In this document: in pieces, positions 7,438 to 14,091 of the stretch
Layout of the letters: the number at the start of each line of letters is the position of its first letter
Position numbering within the stretch: the stretch's first letter is position 1
Source of the DNA: JANRKN01 sp033763435
Lineage (GTDB): Bacteria; Planctomycetota; Phycisphaerae; Phycisphaerales; UBA1924
Reading direction: 5' to 3'
DNA: 18,332 nt
NCBI GenBank assembly: GCA_033763435.1
Contig: JANRKN010000097.1
Coordinates: 1-18,332, forward strand
Position numbers and translations under genes: made by a program
The notes under the pieces: generated by a model
Told to the model about the DNA's origin: nothing
Databases searched by the model: none
The model's input: only the letters and a program-made list of their open reading frames with translations

Positions 7438-8296
7438 CCAGCTTCACTCCCGGGACCGTGTCCTTCAGCCGACCGCCCCACACCATGTTGTAGTCATATC
7501 CGACGCCGGTCATCGCGCCCGGCAGCGCAGCACTCCCCGCGGCATAGCGCATGCCCCGGCGGTGCACCCAGCTCCAGAACCAGCGCGACCAGAACCGGTC
7601 CGGGCGCGAGAACTCGATGCCGTACTTCTCCTGCACGCGCTTGACCTCGACCTGCCCGACCGTCTCGATCTGCGAGCTGGTCTTGCTCGCGGGGTGAATG
7701 CGGAACGCGCCCAGGAACCGATCGAGCCTCGCAAAGCGCGAGGTCCGCATCATCCGCGCGAACAGGTCATAGTCCATCGCGAAGCGGTACGCCGGGTCCA
7801 CGCCCCCCGCGCGCTCGTAGGCGCTGCGCCGCCAGAAGCACGTTTCCTGCGGGATCAGGTCCCAGCGCGACATGAGATAGTTCGAGTGCGGCGGAAGGAC
7901 CCAGTAGTACAGCACGCGGTCGAGCTCGTCGATCGCCACGCGGTGGCTGTACACCACATCGATCTCCGGATGATCGCGGAAGAACGCCGCGACCGCGTGC
8001 AGCGCGCCCGGCGCGAGCAGGTCGTCGGAGTTGAGCCAGCCCATGATCTCGCCCGAGGTGCGCGCCAGGCCCCGCGCGATCGCGTCGCTCTGGCCCTGGT
8101 CGGGCGCGCTGACCCAGAAGCTGAGCCGGTCGCTGTGCTGAGTCAGGATTTCGCGCGAGCCGTCGCGCGAGCCGCCGTCCATGACGCCGTACTCAAGGTT
8201 CTCGTAGCCCTGCAGCAGCACACTGCGGATCGTGCGCTCGAGGTACCGCCCCTGATTGAACGAGGGCGTGACGATGCTGATGGCGGGGAGGCTCAT
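7418..8296 (-). CDS. Glycosyltransferase family 2 (GT-A fold)
   Basis: This 292-residue enzyme is an inverting GT2 glycosyltransferase. The N-terminus ISIVTPSFNQGRYLERTI (6-23) is the classic opening, followed by VMDGGSRDGS (38-47, nucleotide-binding D40) and APDQGQSDAIARGL (64-77). GWLNSDDLL (86-94) gives the DXD-equivalent S90-D91-D92 that binds the metal and donor phosphate. QETCFWRRSAY (150-160) and MDYDLFARM (174-182) match the catalytic-base and acceptor-helix region. There are no transmembrane helices, so it probably acts on a lipid-linked acceptor at the inner face of the cytoplasmic membrane. The start ATG at 8296 overlaps the upstream stop (ATGA) and has AGGGGG seven bases upstream. 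It belongs with WcaA/'PSFNQ'-type GT2 enzymes common in planctomycete glycan loci; donor sugar unknown. Confidence 0.93.
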   Translation of the reverse strand: MSLPAISIVTPSFNQGRYLERTIRSVLLQGYENLEYGVMDGGSRDGSREILTQHSDRLSFWVSAPDQGQSDAIARGLARTSGEIMGWLNSDDLLAPGALHAVAAFFRDHPEIDVVYSHRVAIDELDRVLYYWVLPPHSNYLMSRWDLIPQETCFWRRSAYERAGGVDPAYRFAMDYDLFARMMRTSRFARLDRFLGAFRIHPASKTSSQIETVGQVEVKRVQEKYGIEFSRPDRFWSRWFWSWVHRRGMRYAAGSAALPGAMTGVGYDYNMVWGGRLKDTVPGVKLVGERVA

Positions 8297-9993
8297 GGCG
8301 CGACCCCCTTGCCCGCGCCGATCGCGACGACGATCAGCCCACGCGCGTCATCGAACGCGGGAACCTCGCACGCCGCGCGGACCTCCAGCCCCGCGAGCGC
8401 CGCGGCCTTGCGCCAGCCCTCCAGCGTTCCGAGCCAGCGCCTGCCCAGGGCGCCCGCGCGCAGCCCAAGCCACGAGCCCCGCCGGGCAGCGTCGCAGTCG
8501 GCATTGGGCGCGAAGGCCACCACGACCCCGCCGCGCGCCGCCCGCGCGAACAGGCGCGCCAGCTCTGGGCCTACATCCTCGGTGCGCGTGAGCGCATCGC
8601 CCGTGAGGACCAGGCTCGCGCCTCCGACGCCCTCACCCGCGCGCCCGAGCGTTCGCCAGCCGGCCTGCGCGAGCCCATCGCCCACGCGCGCAAGGCCCGG
8701 CGAAGCCAGTTCGACGCCCTTGCCCGCGGCATCCCGCGCGAGCGCAAGCCGCGCCACGCGCGACACCGCTGGCACGATCACGGGCTCGAACCCCTCGCAC
8801 CAGCGTCCGTCCGCGGGGCCGCTGGCAAGCACGCCGCCGCGCTCGCTGGGCGCGAAGATCAGCGTCGACGCCGCGCGATAGACCCAGGTCGGTGCCTCGG
8901 TGTGCATCGCGAGATCCGCGTGCCCGCGGGCTTCGTTGGCAAGCGTGCCCACAAACCACGCCGGCGCTGTGCCGTCCAACGGGCAGAGAATCCGCGGCTC
9001 GCCCGCCCACTCGTCGGTACTCGGTTCGGCGTTCCGGCCTGGGGGCCTCGCGTGGGCGCCGTGCGCGGGCTCGACCAGCCCCGGGGCCTCGCGCGCGAGC
9101 GCATCGCGCAAGCGCCACAACGCCAAGCGCGCACGCTGGCCCGTGCGCAGCCGCGCGGACGCATGCCGGCGCACGCCCTCGCGCTCCTGCCTCGCGGCGT
9201 CGGTGTTCGCCGCGTCGCAGACGCTCTCCCAGCGCACGCCGAAGTGTCCTTCGCCGCGCGCGAACCGCGCGCGCTTGCTGAGCCGCAGCAGCAGGTCGAG
9301 AAACGCCGCATGCCTGAGACCGCCCGCGCCCAGTCGCCCCGCGACGCCATCGAGCCCGTGAACGCGTCCGTAGGTCGAACGGCGGAACACGACACACTCA
9401 GGCCTGATCTCTTCGCCCGCGAGCAGCTCGCGAAATCCGACGCGCCCGTGCCGGCGAACGACGACGCGCTCGCGCCCGCGCTGGGCAAGCTCATCGAACA
9501 CGACGACCTTGATCGAGGGGCGCTCGACGAGCTGACGCGCGAGGTGCTTGAGCGCCGCGGGCAGCAGCACGCTCCCGGCCGGCAGATACGCGACAAACTC
9601 GCCGATCGCCGCGTCGATCCCTTCGCGAAGCGCCTCAAACTCGTCCGCGCCCAGCGCGTCGACGATCGTCACGCGCCCGGCCTCGTCCGCGGCCTGCGCG
9701 CGATCGCGCACCTCGGGCGACAGCCCGCGATCCACGATCACGTGCTGATACCCCGCATAGTCCTGCCTCGACACGCTCGCGACCGTCCGCTCGAGCGCGC
9801 GCACATCCGGGCCCGCGGGCGTCACGAGCGTCACGCTGGGCAGCACCATCCGCACCAGCGAGCGAAACGGCGCGCCCTCGGTCGCGACGCGCGCCAGCGC
9901 CGGCACGTCCGACCAGCGCAGCGAAAATGCCGGCCGGGTTCGTCCCGATCGTCGCGTCCCGCCGCCCATCGCTGTGCCCGCCAGCGTCACCAC
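8293..9993 (-). CDS. Degenerate GT2-like domain fused to methyltransferase-like domain
   Basis: About 566 residues from a GTG at 9993, chosen because GGAGG lies 10 nt upstream and the preceding gene ends 37 bp away. The ATG at 9849 (residue 49, MVLPSVTLVTP) is an alternative that begins right at the first domain. Residues ~51-260 follow the GT2 order: SVTLVTPAG, ALERTVASVSRQDY, HVIVDRGLSPEVRDRA, then EFVAYLPAGSVLLPAALKHL where the family normally has a DXD motif; here the acidic residues are gone, so catalysis by this domain is doubtful. The C-terminal ~230 residues contain SLVLTGDALTRTEDVGPEL, ARGGVVVAFAPNAD and GLEVRAACEVP, resembling the back half of a class I SAM methyltransferase but without a clean motif I. 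It may be a scaffold or carrier in the glycan pathway. Next gene overlaps by ATGA. Function unknown. Confidence 0.65.
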   Translation of the reverse strand: MVTLAGTAMGGGTRRSGRTRPAFSLRWSDVPALARVATEGAPFRSLVRMVLPSVTLVTPAGPDVRALERTVASVSRQDYAGYQHVIVDRGLSPEVRDRAQAADEAGRVTIVDALGADEFEALREGIDAAIGEFVAYLPAGSVLLPAALKHLARQLVERPSIKVVVFDELAQRGRERVVVRRHGRVGFRELLAGEEIRPECVVFRRSTYGRVHGLDGVAGRLGAGGLRHAAFLDLLLRLSKRARFARGEGHFGVRWESVCDAANTDAARQEREGVRRHASARLRTGQRARLALWRLRDALAREAPGLVEPAHGAHARPPGRNAEPSTDEWAGEPRILCPLDGTAPAWFVGTLANEARGHADLAMHTEAPTWVYRAASTLIFAPSERGGVLASGPADGRWCEGFEPVIVPAVSRVARLALARDAAGKGVELASPGLARVGDGLAQAGWRTLGRAGEGVGGASLVLTGDALTRTEDVGPELARLFARAARGGVVVAFAPNADCDAARRGSWLGLRAGALGRRWLGTLEGWRKAAALAGLEVRAACEVPAFDDARGLIVVAIGAGKGVAP

Positions 9994-10030
9994 GTCAGAA
10001 AGCCCTCCGCCGCCCGTTCCGACCTTCGCC

Positions 10031-11032
10031 TTACCGCCCCACAACACTCCGCCCCACAACACTCCGCCCCACCACATTCCGCGCCAGCCACTCCACCAGC
10101 CGAAGCTCGCCGAGCATTCTTCGCCGCGCCTCCGCAATCGCCTCCAGCCGACGCGCCCAGAGTCCCTCATCCGCCAGCGCCTCGCGCAGCGTCTCGACAC
10201 CCCGCTCGCCCAAGTCCGGCAATCGCACCATCGCCTCGGGCGGGATCATCGCGTCGGCCGCGGCGCTGCCGAAATACACCGGCAGACACCAGCACGCCAG
10301 CGCGTCCCACAGCTTCTCGGTCACGTACCGCCCGCCGCAGCTTCCGCCCGCCGAGTTCTCGATCACCAGCGCCAGCCGCGCGGGCCAGAGCACGCTGCTC
10401 TTGTCCTGCACAGGCCCGCGCCCGCCCGTCCGCGCGGGCAGCCCGCGCCCGAACAGCTCGAGACCCACGCCCGCGCGGTGCAGCCGCTCATAAAAATTCA
10501 GCCGCGCGTGATGACCGGCGATCAGCGACTTGCCCGGCGGCGCGCCCGAGCTGATCGCCACCACGCCCACCGGCTTCTCGATCGTCCGCGGCGCGATCGA
10601 CGCCAGCATCTTCACGCCGTACGGCACCGTCCACATCGCGGGCAGCGCCACCGGGTGCGTCGCGCGCGCATCGGGCGCAAACACCCGCGCGGCGTGCTGC
10701 TTGCTCAGAGCCATCAGCCACTCAGGGATGATCTCGGGCGGCTCATAGAGCATCACATCGACGTCGCCCGGCTCGCGCGCGAGCCAGCGATAGCCGTAGC
10801 GCGCACGCAGCGGCGCCGTGGGCTTCCTGAAAAGCTTCCAGAGGTGACGCCTCCAGCCGATCGCGCGCCGGGCGCCCCCGGGCGGGCTGGGCCAGTTCAT
10901 CACAAACACGCGGTCCGCATCGCGCCCCCAGCGCACGAGCTGCATGTCGCCGTGCCGGCCCAGCGCGCCGTCGCACTGGTTCCACAGATAGTCGGCCCAC
11001 TGATCGAGCTCGTTGAAGACGCCCAGCCTCAC
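10031..11032 (-). CDS. GT10 (alpha-1,3-fucosyltransferase)-like glycosyltransferase
   Basis: The 333-residue product has the GT10 donor-binding block: LVIENSAGGSCGGRYVTEKL begins at residue 222 and continues WDAL (E225-N226; Y237-V-T-E-K-L-W-D-A-L), followed by CLPVYFGSAAADAMIPPEAMV (249-269). This 'EN...Y.TEKL.DAL...PVY.G....D...P' signature is characteristic of GDP-fucose alpha-1,3/1,4-fucosyltransferases. VVAISSGAPPGKSLIAGH (157-174) and LNFYERLHRAGVGLELFGRG match the upstream 'R..y...L...g....fG' region. The enzyme would add fucose or a similar deoxysugar to the LPS chain. It starts with a GTG that overlaps the lpxC stop (GTGA). The C-terminus ends in three copies of a VVGRS-like unit produced by a 15-bp tandem DNA repeat, so the tail length may vary between strains. 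Family call is strong; acceptor and donor specificity are inferred. Confidence 0.85.
   Translation of the reverse strand: MRLGVFNELDQWADYLWNQCDGALGRHGDMQLVRWGRDADRVFVMNWPSPPGGARRAIGWRRHLWKLFRKPTAPLRARYGYRWLAREPGDVDVMLYEPPEIIPEWLMALSKQHAARVFAPDARATHPVALPAMWTVPYGVKMLASIAPRTIEKPVGVVAISSGAPPGKSLIAGHHARLNFYERLHRAGVGLELFGRGLPARTGGRGPVQDKSSVLWPARLALVIENSAGGSCGGRYVTEKLWDALACWCLPVYFGSAAADAMIPPEAMVRLPDLGERGVETLREALADEGLWARRLEAIAEARRRMLGELRLVEWLARNVVGRSVVGRSVVGR
10036..10080. repeat. 15-bp tandem repeat, three copies
   Basis: The unit GCCCCACAACACTCC occurs perfectly at 10036-10050 and 10051-10065, with a third copy at 10066-10080 that differs at two positions. On the minus strand it encodes the VVGR(S) repeat closing the GT10-like protein. 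Being a multiple of three it can expand or contract without breaking the frame. Confidence 0.95.
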
Positions 11033-12057
11033 GGCAGGCCCCCAGCCGCTCCCCCGCCCATGTCCACGCCACTCTCGGCGAGCACGCGCCGGCCCAGTTC
11101 GTGCGTCAGCGCATGGCCCGAGCGTTCGGCGATCACGCTCGCAACGATCGGCGCGCCGACGAGCGCAAGGTCGCCGATCAGGTCCAGCAGCTTGTGCCTT
11201 GCCGGCTCATCGTCGAGGCGCCAGTCGTTCTCGATCGGCTCGCCGTCCTCGTTGACGACGACCAGATCGCGCGCGGAAAAATCCTTGAACAGCCCGGCGG
11301 CGCGCATCGCCTCCGCCTCGCGGCGCAAGCAAAACGTCCGCGCGGGCGCTACGCCCGCCTCAAACGCCCGCTCGTGCCGACGCGAACCTCCACCCGCACC
11401 ACCACGACCACCGGCCACCGCGTCCACTTCGCCCCATTCAAGCTTGAGCTGCGCGCGCTGCGTGCCCAGGCCCGTCTCCGCGCCGTACTCGAGCAGATAC
11501 ATCGCGAGCAGGCCCGGGATCGCCGCGGCCTCCGCGCGCGTGCCCGCCTCCGCGCGCGCCGCCGGGCGCGCGATGATCCGCCCGCCCTTGCCATCCTCGA
11601 CGACGATCTCGCGTTCGACCACGATCGGCGCGACCGTGCCCGCAAGCTCAATGACCTGCGCCTCGCGCAGCATCTCAACAAACGGCGCTGCGCTGCCATC
11701 GGCGATCGGCACCTCGGGCCCGCGCACCTCGAACACCGCATCCGTCACGCCCAGCGCGCTCGCCGCGCTCAGCACATGCTCCACCGTCAGCACCGCCTCG
11801 CCGATCGAGGGCTTCTCCGGATTCAGCGCCAGAATCGTGTTGCGCCCGGGCAGACCAAACGCCCCCGGCGGCAGCACGCGCGAGACGTGCGCCGGGATCC
11901 GCGCGTTCGTCTGCGCCGCGACAAACACCAGCCCCGTGCCCGCGGGCGCGGGTGAGACGTGGATCTCGCCCGGCGCGCCGGTGAAGAGCCCCCGCCCCGC
12001 CACCCGTGCCGATCGCGCGACGCCACGCCTGGCGACCCCGGGCCGCGCGGGATTCAT
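11029..12057 (-). CDS. lpxC: UDP-3-O-acyl-N-acetylglucosamine deacetylase LpxC
   Basis: LpxC is the zinc-dependent deacetylase that commits UDP-acyl-GlcNAc to lipid A. The 342-residue product has the full active site: TVEHVLSA (91-98) with base E93 and zinc ligand H94, VPIADGSAAPFVE (116-128), ARTFCLR (239-245), RHKLLDLIGDL (287-297) with zinc ligands H288 and D292, and SGHALTHELGR (313-323) with the acid H315. The N-terminal 'GVGLHTG' loop reads GRGLFTG (21-27), with Phe in place of the usual His. A Gly-rich insert (GGRGGAGGGSRR, 216-227) lengthens the protein beyond the usual ~305. The ATG at 12057 overlaps the lpxD stop (ATGA); longer in-frame starts lie inside lpxD. No FabZ domain is attached, unlike LpxC/FabZ fusions in some phyla. 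It sits directly between lpxD and a glycosyltransferase, coupling lipid A and outer sugar synthesis. Confidence 0.95.
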   Translation of the reverse strand: MNPARPGVARRGVARSARVAGRGLFTGAPGEIHVSPAPAGTGLVFVAAQTNARIPAHVSRVLPPGAFGLPGRNTILALNPEKPSIGEAVLTVEHVLSAASALGVTDAVFEVRGPEVPIADGSAAPFVEMLREAQVIELAGTVAPIVVEREIVVEDGKGGRIIARPAARAEAGTRAEAAAIPGLLAMYLLEYGAETGLGTQRAQLKLEWGEVDAVAGGRGGAGGGSRRHERAFEAGVAPARTFCLRREAEAMRAAGLFKDFSARDLVVVNEDGEPIENDWRLDDEPARHKLLDLIGDLALVGAPIVASVIAERSGHALTHELGRRVLAESGVDMGGGAAGGLP

Positions 12058-13178
12058 GCCCCACCGTCCGCGGGCAGGAAGCGCTTGATCAGCACCTTGA
12101 TCTCCCGGCGCATTTCCGCCAGCGCCAGCCAGCTCGCCCAGACCTTGCGCGTCTGATGCAAAGGCAGCGCGGGCGTGCCGAGGTACTGGCCCTTCTCGGG
12201 CAGATCGCTGATGACGCCCGACTGCGCGCCAACGGTCGAGCCCGCGGCGATCGAGATCCCATCCGCGACGCCGACCATCCCCGCGAGCGTGACGCCGTCG
12301 CCCAACTCGACACTCCCGGCCATGCCGACGCCCGCACAGATGAGACACCCGCGCCCGACGACGCACCCGTGCCCGATCTGCACCACGTTGTCGATCTTGG
12401 TCATCGAGCCGATGATGGTCGAGCCGAACTTGGCGCGGTCGACGCAGCTGTTCGCGCCGATCTCGACCAGGTCGCCGATCACGACGTTGCCTGTGTGCGG
12501 GATCTTCTCGATGCCCGTCGGCCGCTTGAGCGGGTCGTCGGGCCTGGGCGCGCCGGGGCGATACCCGAAGCCGTCGGCGCCGATCACCACGCCGGGCCAG
12601 AGAATGCACGCGCGCCCGACGACGCAGTCATCGAGGATCGTGACGCGCGGGTGCAGGCGCGTGCCCGCACCGACGCTTGCGCGCGCGCCGATCCACGAGT
12701 GCGCGCCGATCGAGACGCCGTCGCCGATCTGCGCGCCCGGGCCGACGACGACAAAGGGCCCGACGGCCACGCCCGCGCCGAGCTTGGCCGTCGGATCGAT
12801 GATGGCCGAGGGATGCACGCCCGCGCCGGGGCCCCACTCGGGCTTCTTGAGCGCCGCAAGGACTTTGGAGAGCGCGAGGTCGGCGTCATCCACGACGATG
12901 AGCGCGCGGCCCGGTCCTGGCCCGCCGGGGATCTCGATGCCGCGCGTCACGATCGCCGCGGAGGCCTTGCTCGCGCCCCACTGATTGGCAAACTCGCGCC
13001 CGCGGAGGAACGTGAGCTCGCCGGGCGCGGCGCCCTCGACGGTGCCGACGCGCGTGAGCGCGACGGAGGAATCGCCGAGAACCTCGGCGCCCAGCTTCGC
13101 CGCGACCTGCGCCGCCGTGCCCAAACCGAAGCCCAGACCGACCGACGCGCCCGAGCTTGCCTCGGACGGCGCGGTCAC
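12054..13178 (-). CDS. lpxD: UDP-3-O-(3-hydroxyacyl)glucosamine N-acyltransferase LpxD
   Basis: LpxD adds the N-linked 3-hydroxyacyl chain to UDP-acylglucosamine, the step after LpxC. The 374-residue protein has an N-terminal uridine-binding domain (about 18-115, ending in the DDADLALSKVLAAL segment) and a left-handed beta helix from repeated hexapeptides (about 119-325: VHPSAIID, KLGAGVAVGPF, VIGADGFGY and so on). IDNVVQIGHG (262-271) contains the catalytic H270, and the C-terminal helix (342-368, WLALAEMRREIKVL) matches the ACP-binding trimer helix. The start is GTG at 13178: it overlaps the ompH stop (GTGA) and has GGAG seven bases upstream. The order ompH-lpxD is the classic outer-membrane biogenesis arrangement; fabZ and lpxA, often next, are absent here and lpxC follows instead. 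Confidence 0.95.
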   Translation of the reverse strand: MTAPSEASSGASVGLGFGLGTAAQVAAKLGAEVLGDSSVALTRVGTVEGAAPGELTFLRGREFANQWGASKASAAIVTRGIEIPGGPGPGRALIVVDDADLALSKVLAALKKPEWGPGAGVHPSAIIDPTAKLGAGVAVGPFVVVGPGAQIGDGVSIGAHSWIGARASVGAGTRLHPRVTILDDCVVGRACILWPGVVIGADGFGYRPGAPRPDDPLKRPTGIEKIPHTGNVVIGDLVEIGANSCVDRAKFGSTIIGSMTKIDNVVQIGHGCVVGRGCLICAGVGMAGSVELGDGVTLAGMVGVADGISIAAGSTVGAQSGVISDLPEKGQYLGTPALPLHQTRKVWASWLALAEMRREIKVLIKRFLPADGGA

Positions 13179-13927
13179 CTCTTGGCTCCGTCCCCGGCGC
13201 CCATGGGCGAGGGCGTGGGCGAGGTGGTCGTCGGCGCGGTTCCGCCGCCCGCGCGATACTCCGCGTTCATCTTCTTGATGAGCCGCTCGGTGAAGTCCAC
13301 GCCCGGGCCGGCGTACAGGATCTTCTTGTTCTGGACGCGGACGTTGAGCTCCTCGAACGAGGCGATCTCGGGGAGCAGCAGGCCGCGGTCGTCGAAGAAG
13401 ACCACGTCGAGGCCTTCCTTCTCCGCCAGGTCGCGCACGCCCTCCTGGATCTTCATGTACGAGTCGCGGAAGAGCTGGCCCTTCTCGAGGTTGATGACGT
13501 TCTGCAGGCCCTCGTAGCGGGCCTTGGTCACCGCGTCGAGTTCGAGCATCTTCACGACCTTCTCGCGCCGGGCGGGGTCGCTCGGCGGGAGGAGATTGAC
13601 CTCGTCCTCGATCTTCTTGCGCTCGTCGACGGCCGACTGAAGCTGCTTCTGACGCTCCTCGCCCCGACGCTGGAACTCCTGCTCTTTGACGCGGATCTCT
13701 TCGAGGCCGGCGATCAGCTTCTCGAGGTCGACCACGCCGACCTTCGCCGCGACCGCGGGCTGGAAGCCCGGCGCCGCGATCGCGTGCCGCGCCCCACCCA
13801 GCGCGCTCCCGAGACCGCCGGCCAGATCGAGCACGCCGACGGCCGTCAGCCCGCCCAGCGCGGCCACCACCACGCCCGCGCCCACCAACTTCATCACGCC
13901 CGCCGCACCCGTCACGTTGCTCTTCAT
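13175..13927 (-). CDS. OmpH/Skp-like periplasmic chaperone
   Basis: Skp/OmpH proteins hold unfolded outer-membrane proteins in the periplasm on long helical tentacles. The 250-residue product starts at ATG 13927, supported by GGAG six bases upstream; an ATG at 13939 would add four residues. Residues ~11-38 are a hydrophobic signal or anchor segment (VMKLVGAGVVVAALGG onward). KVGVVDLEKLIAGL (62-75) is the typical first beta strand, residues ~78-168 are a charged coiled coil (EFQRRGEERQKQLQSAVDER...), and VDFTERLIKKMNAEY (210-224) matches the OmpH C-terminal 'vDiT..ii..lN' motif. A Thr/Pro-rich tail of ~25 residues follows. The insert after the anchor (about 45-60) makes it longer than E. coli Skp. 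It is the first gene of the minus-strand operon and is divergent from the ATPase gene. Confidence 0.9.
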   Translation of the reverse strand: MKSNVTGAAGVMKLVGAGVVVAALGGLTAVGVLDLAGGLGSALGGARHAIAAPGFQPAVAAKVGVVDLEKLIAGLEEIRVKEQEFQRRGEERQKQLQSAVDERKKIEDEVNLLPPSDPARREKVVKMLELDAVTKARYEGLQNVINLEKGQLFRDSYMKIQEGVRDLAEKEGLDVVFFDDRGLLLPEIASFEELNVRVQNKKILYAGPGVDFTERLIKKMNAEYRAGGGTAPTTTSPTPSPMGAGDGAKR

Positions 13928-14025
13928 CCGCGTCTCCATCGTCGTTGCCCACCCGGCCGTCGCCGATCCTATGGACCCGCGGGCCCGCTCGTCGGACCGG
14001 CGGGCAGTTCAGGGTGAGGGACGAA

Positions 14026-14043
14026 GGGCTAAAGCTTCAGCCC
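14026..14043. promoter_or_regulatory. 18-bp imperfect palindrome (possible operator)
   Basis: GGGCTAAAGCTTCAGCCC pairs with its own reverse complement at 16 of 18 positions, with an AAGCTT core. It lies just upstream of the presumed -35 region of the ATPase gene and ~85 bp from the ompH start. It could be a regulator site serving either direction, or a REP-like element; no copy elsewhere in the window was noticed. Confidence 0.4.
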
Positions 14044-14048
14044 GACCA

Positions 14049-14064
14049 GATCCCTTCCGGGATC
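14049..14064. promoter_or_regulatory. Perfect GATCCC-N4-GGGATC dyad over the ATPase promoter
   Basis: A perfect 6-bp inverted repeat, GATCCC-TTCC-GGGATC, covers the place where the -35 element would lie for the TACAAT box at 14080-14085. A dimeric repressor bound here would block polymerase. The cognate regulator is not in the window. Confidence 0.45.
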
Positions 14065-14079
14065 CGCCGCCCCGGCCTG

Positions 14080-14091
14080 TACAATCGCCCC
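14080..14091 (+). promoter_or_regulatory. -10 box giving a probable leaderless ATPase mRNA
   Basis: TACAAT at 14080-14085 matches TATAAT at 5 of 6 positions and ends six bases before the ATG at 14092. There is no Shine-Dalgarno sequence. Transcription would start at about the ATG, implying leaderless translation. The -35 match is poor (TTCCGG at 14055-14060, 19-bp spacing). Confidence 0.45.

Larger units (their letters stand above)
13940..14091. other. Divergent intergenic region with several palindromes
   Basis: This 152-bp region separates the outgoing ompH operon from the ATPase gene. It holds the ATPase promoter and two dyads listed separately, plus a 10-bp perfect palindrome GCGGGCCCGC at 13979-13988. 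For the ompH side the best -10 candidate is TAGGAT on the minus strand (near 13966-13971), about 30 nt upstream of the start; it is weak. No open frame that looks coding is present. Confidence 0.6.

Noticed and set aside
7238..8881. Plus-strand open frame (~547 codons)
   Set aside because: Antisense to the GT2 gene and its neighbours, which have strong motifs; no recognisable domain.
10036..10080. CRISPR-like repeat
   Set aside because: The 15-bp units are directly adjacent with no spacers and are in frame inside a gene.
9974..12088. Long plus-strand open frame (~704 codons)
   Set aside because: Antisense to the GT10-like and lpxC genes, both with clear family motifs; composition is Arg/Pro/His-rich and no domain is visible.
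12058..12609. N-terminal extension of lpxC to 12609
   Set aside because: It lies wholly inside lpxD and is low-complexity; the ATG at 12057 gives the normal LpxC length and an ATGA junction.
12006..13517. Long plus-strand open frame (~503 codons)
   Set aside because: Antisense to lpxD and ompH; Asp/Arg/Ala-rich repeats reflect the hexapeptide coding on the other strand.
13179..13952. N-terminal extension of lpxD to 13952
   Set aside because: The added region overlaps ompH in another frame and is Arg/Gly-rich; the GTG at 13178 with GGAG and a GTGA overlap gives the normal LpxD N-terminus.
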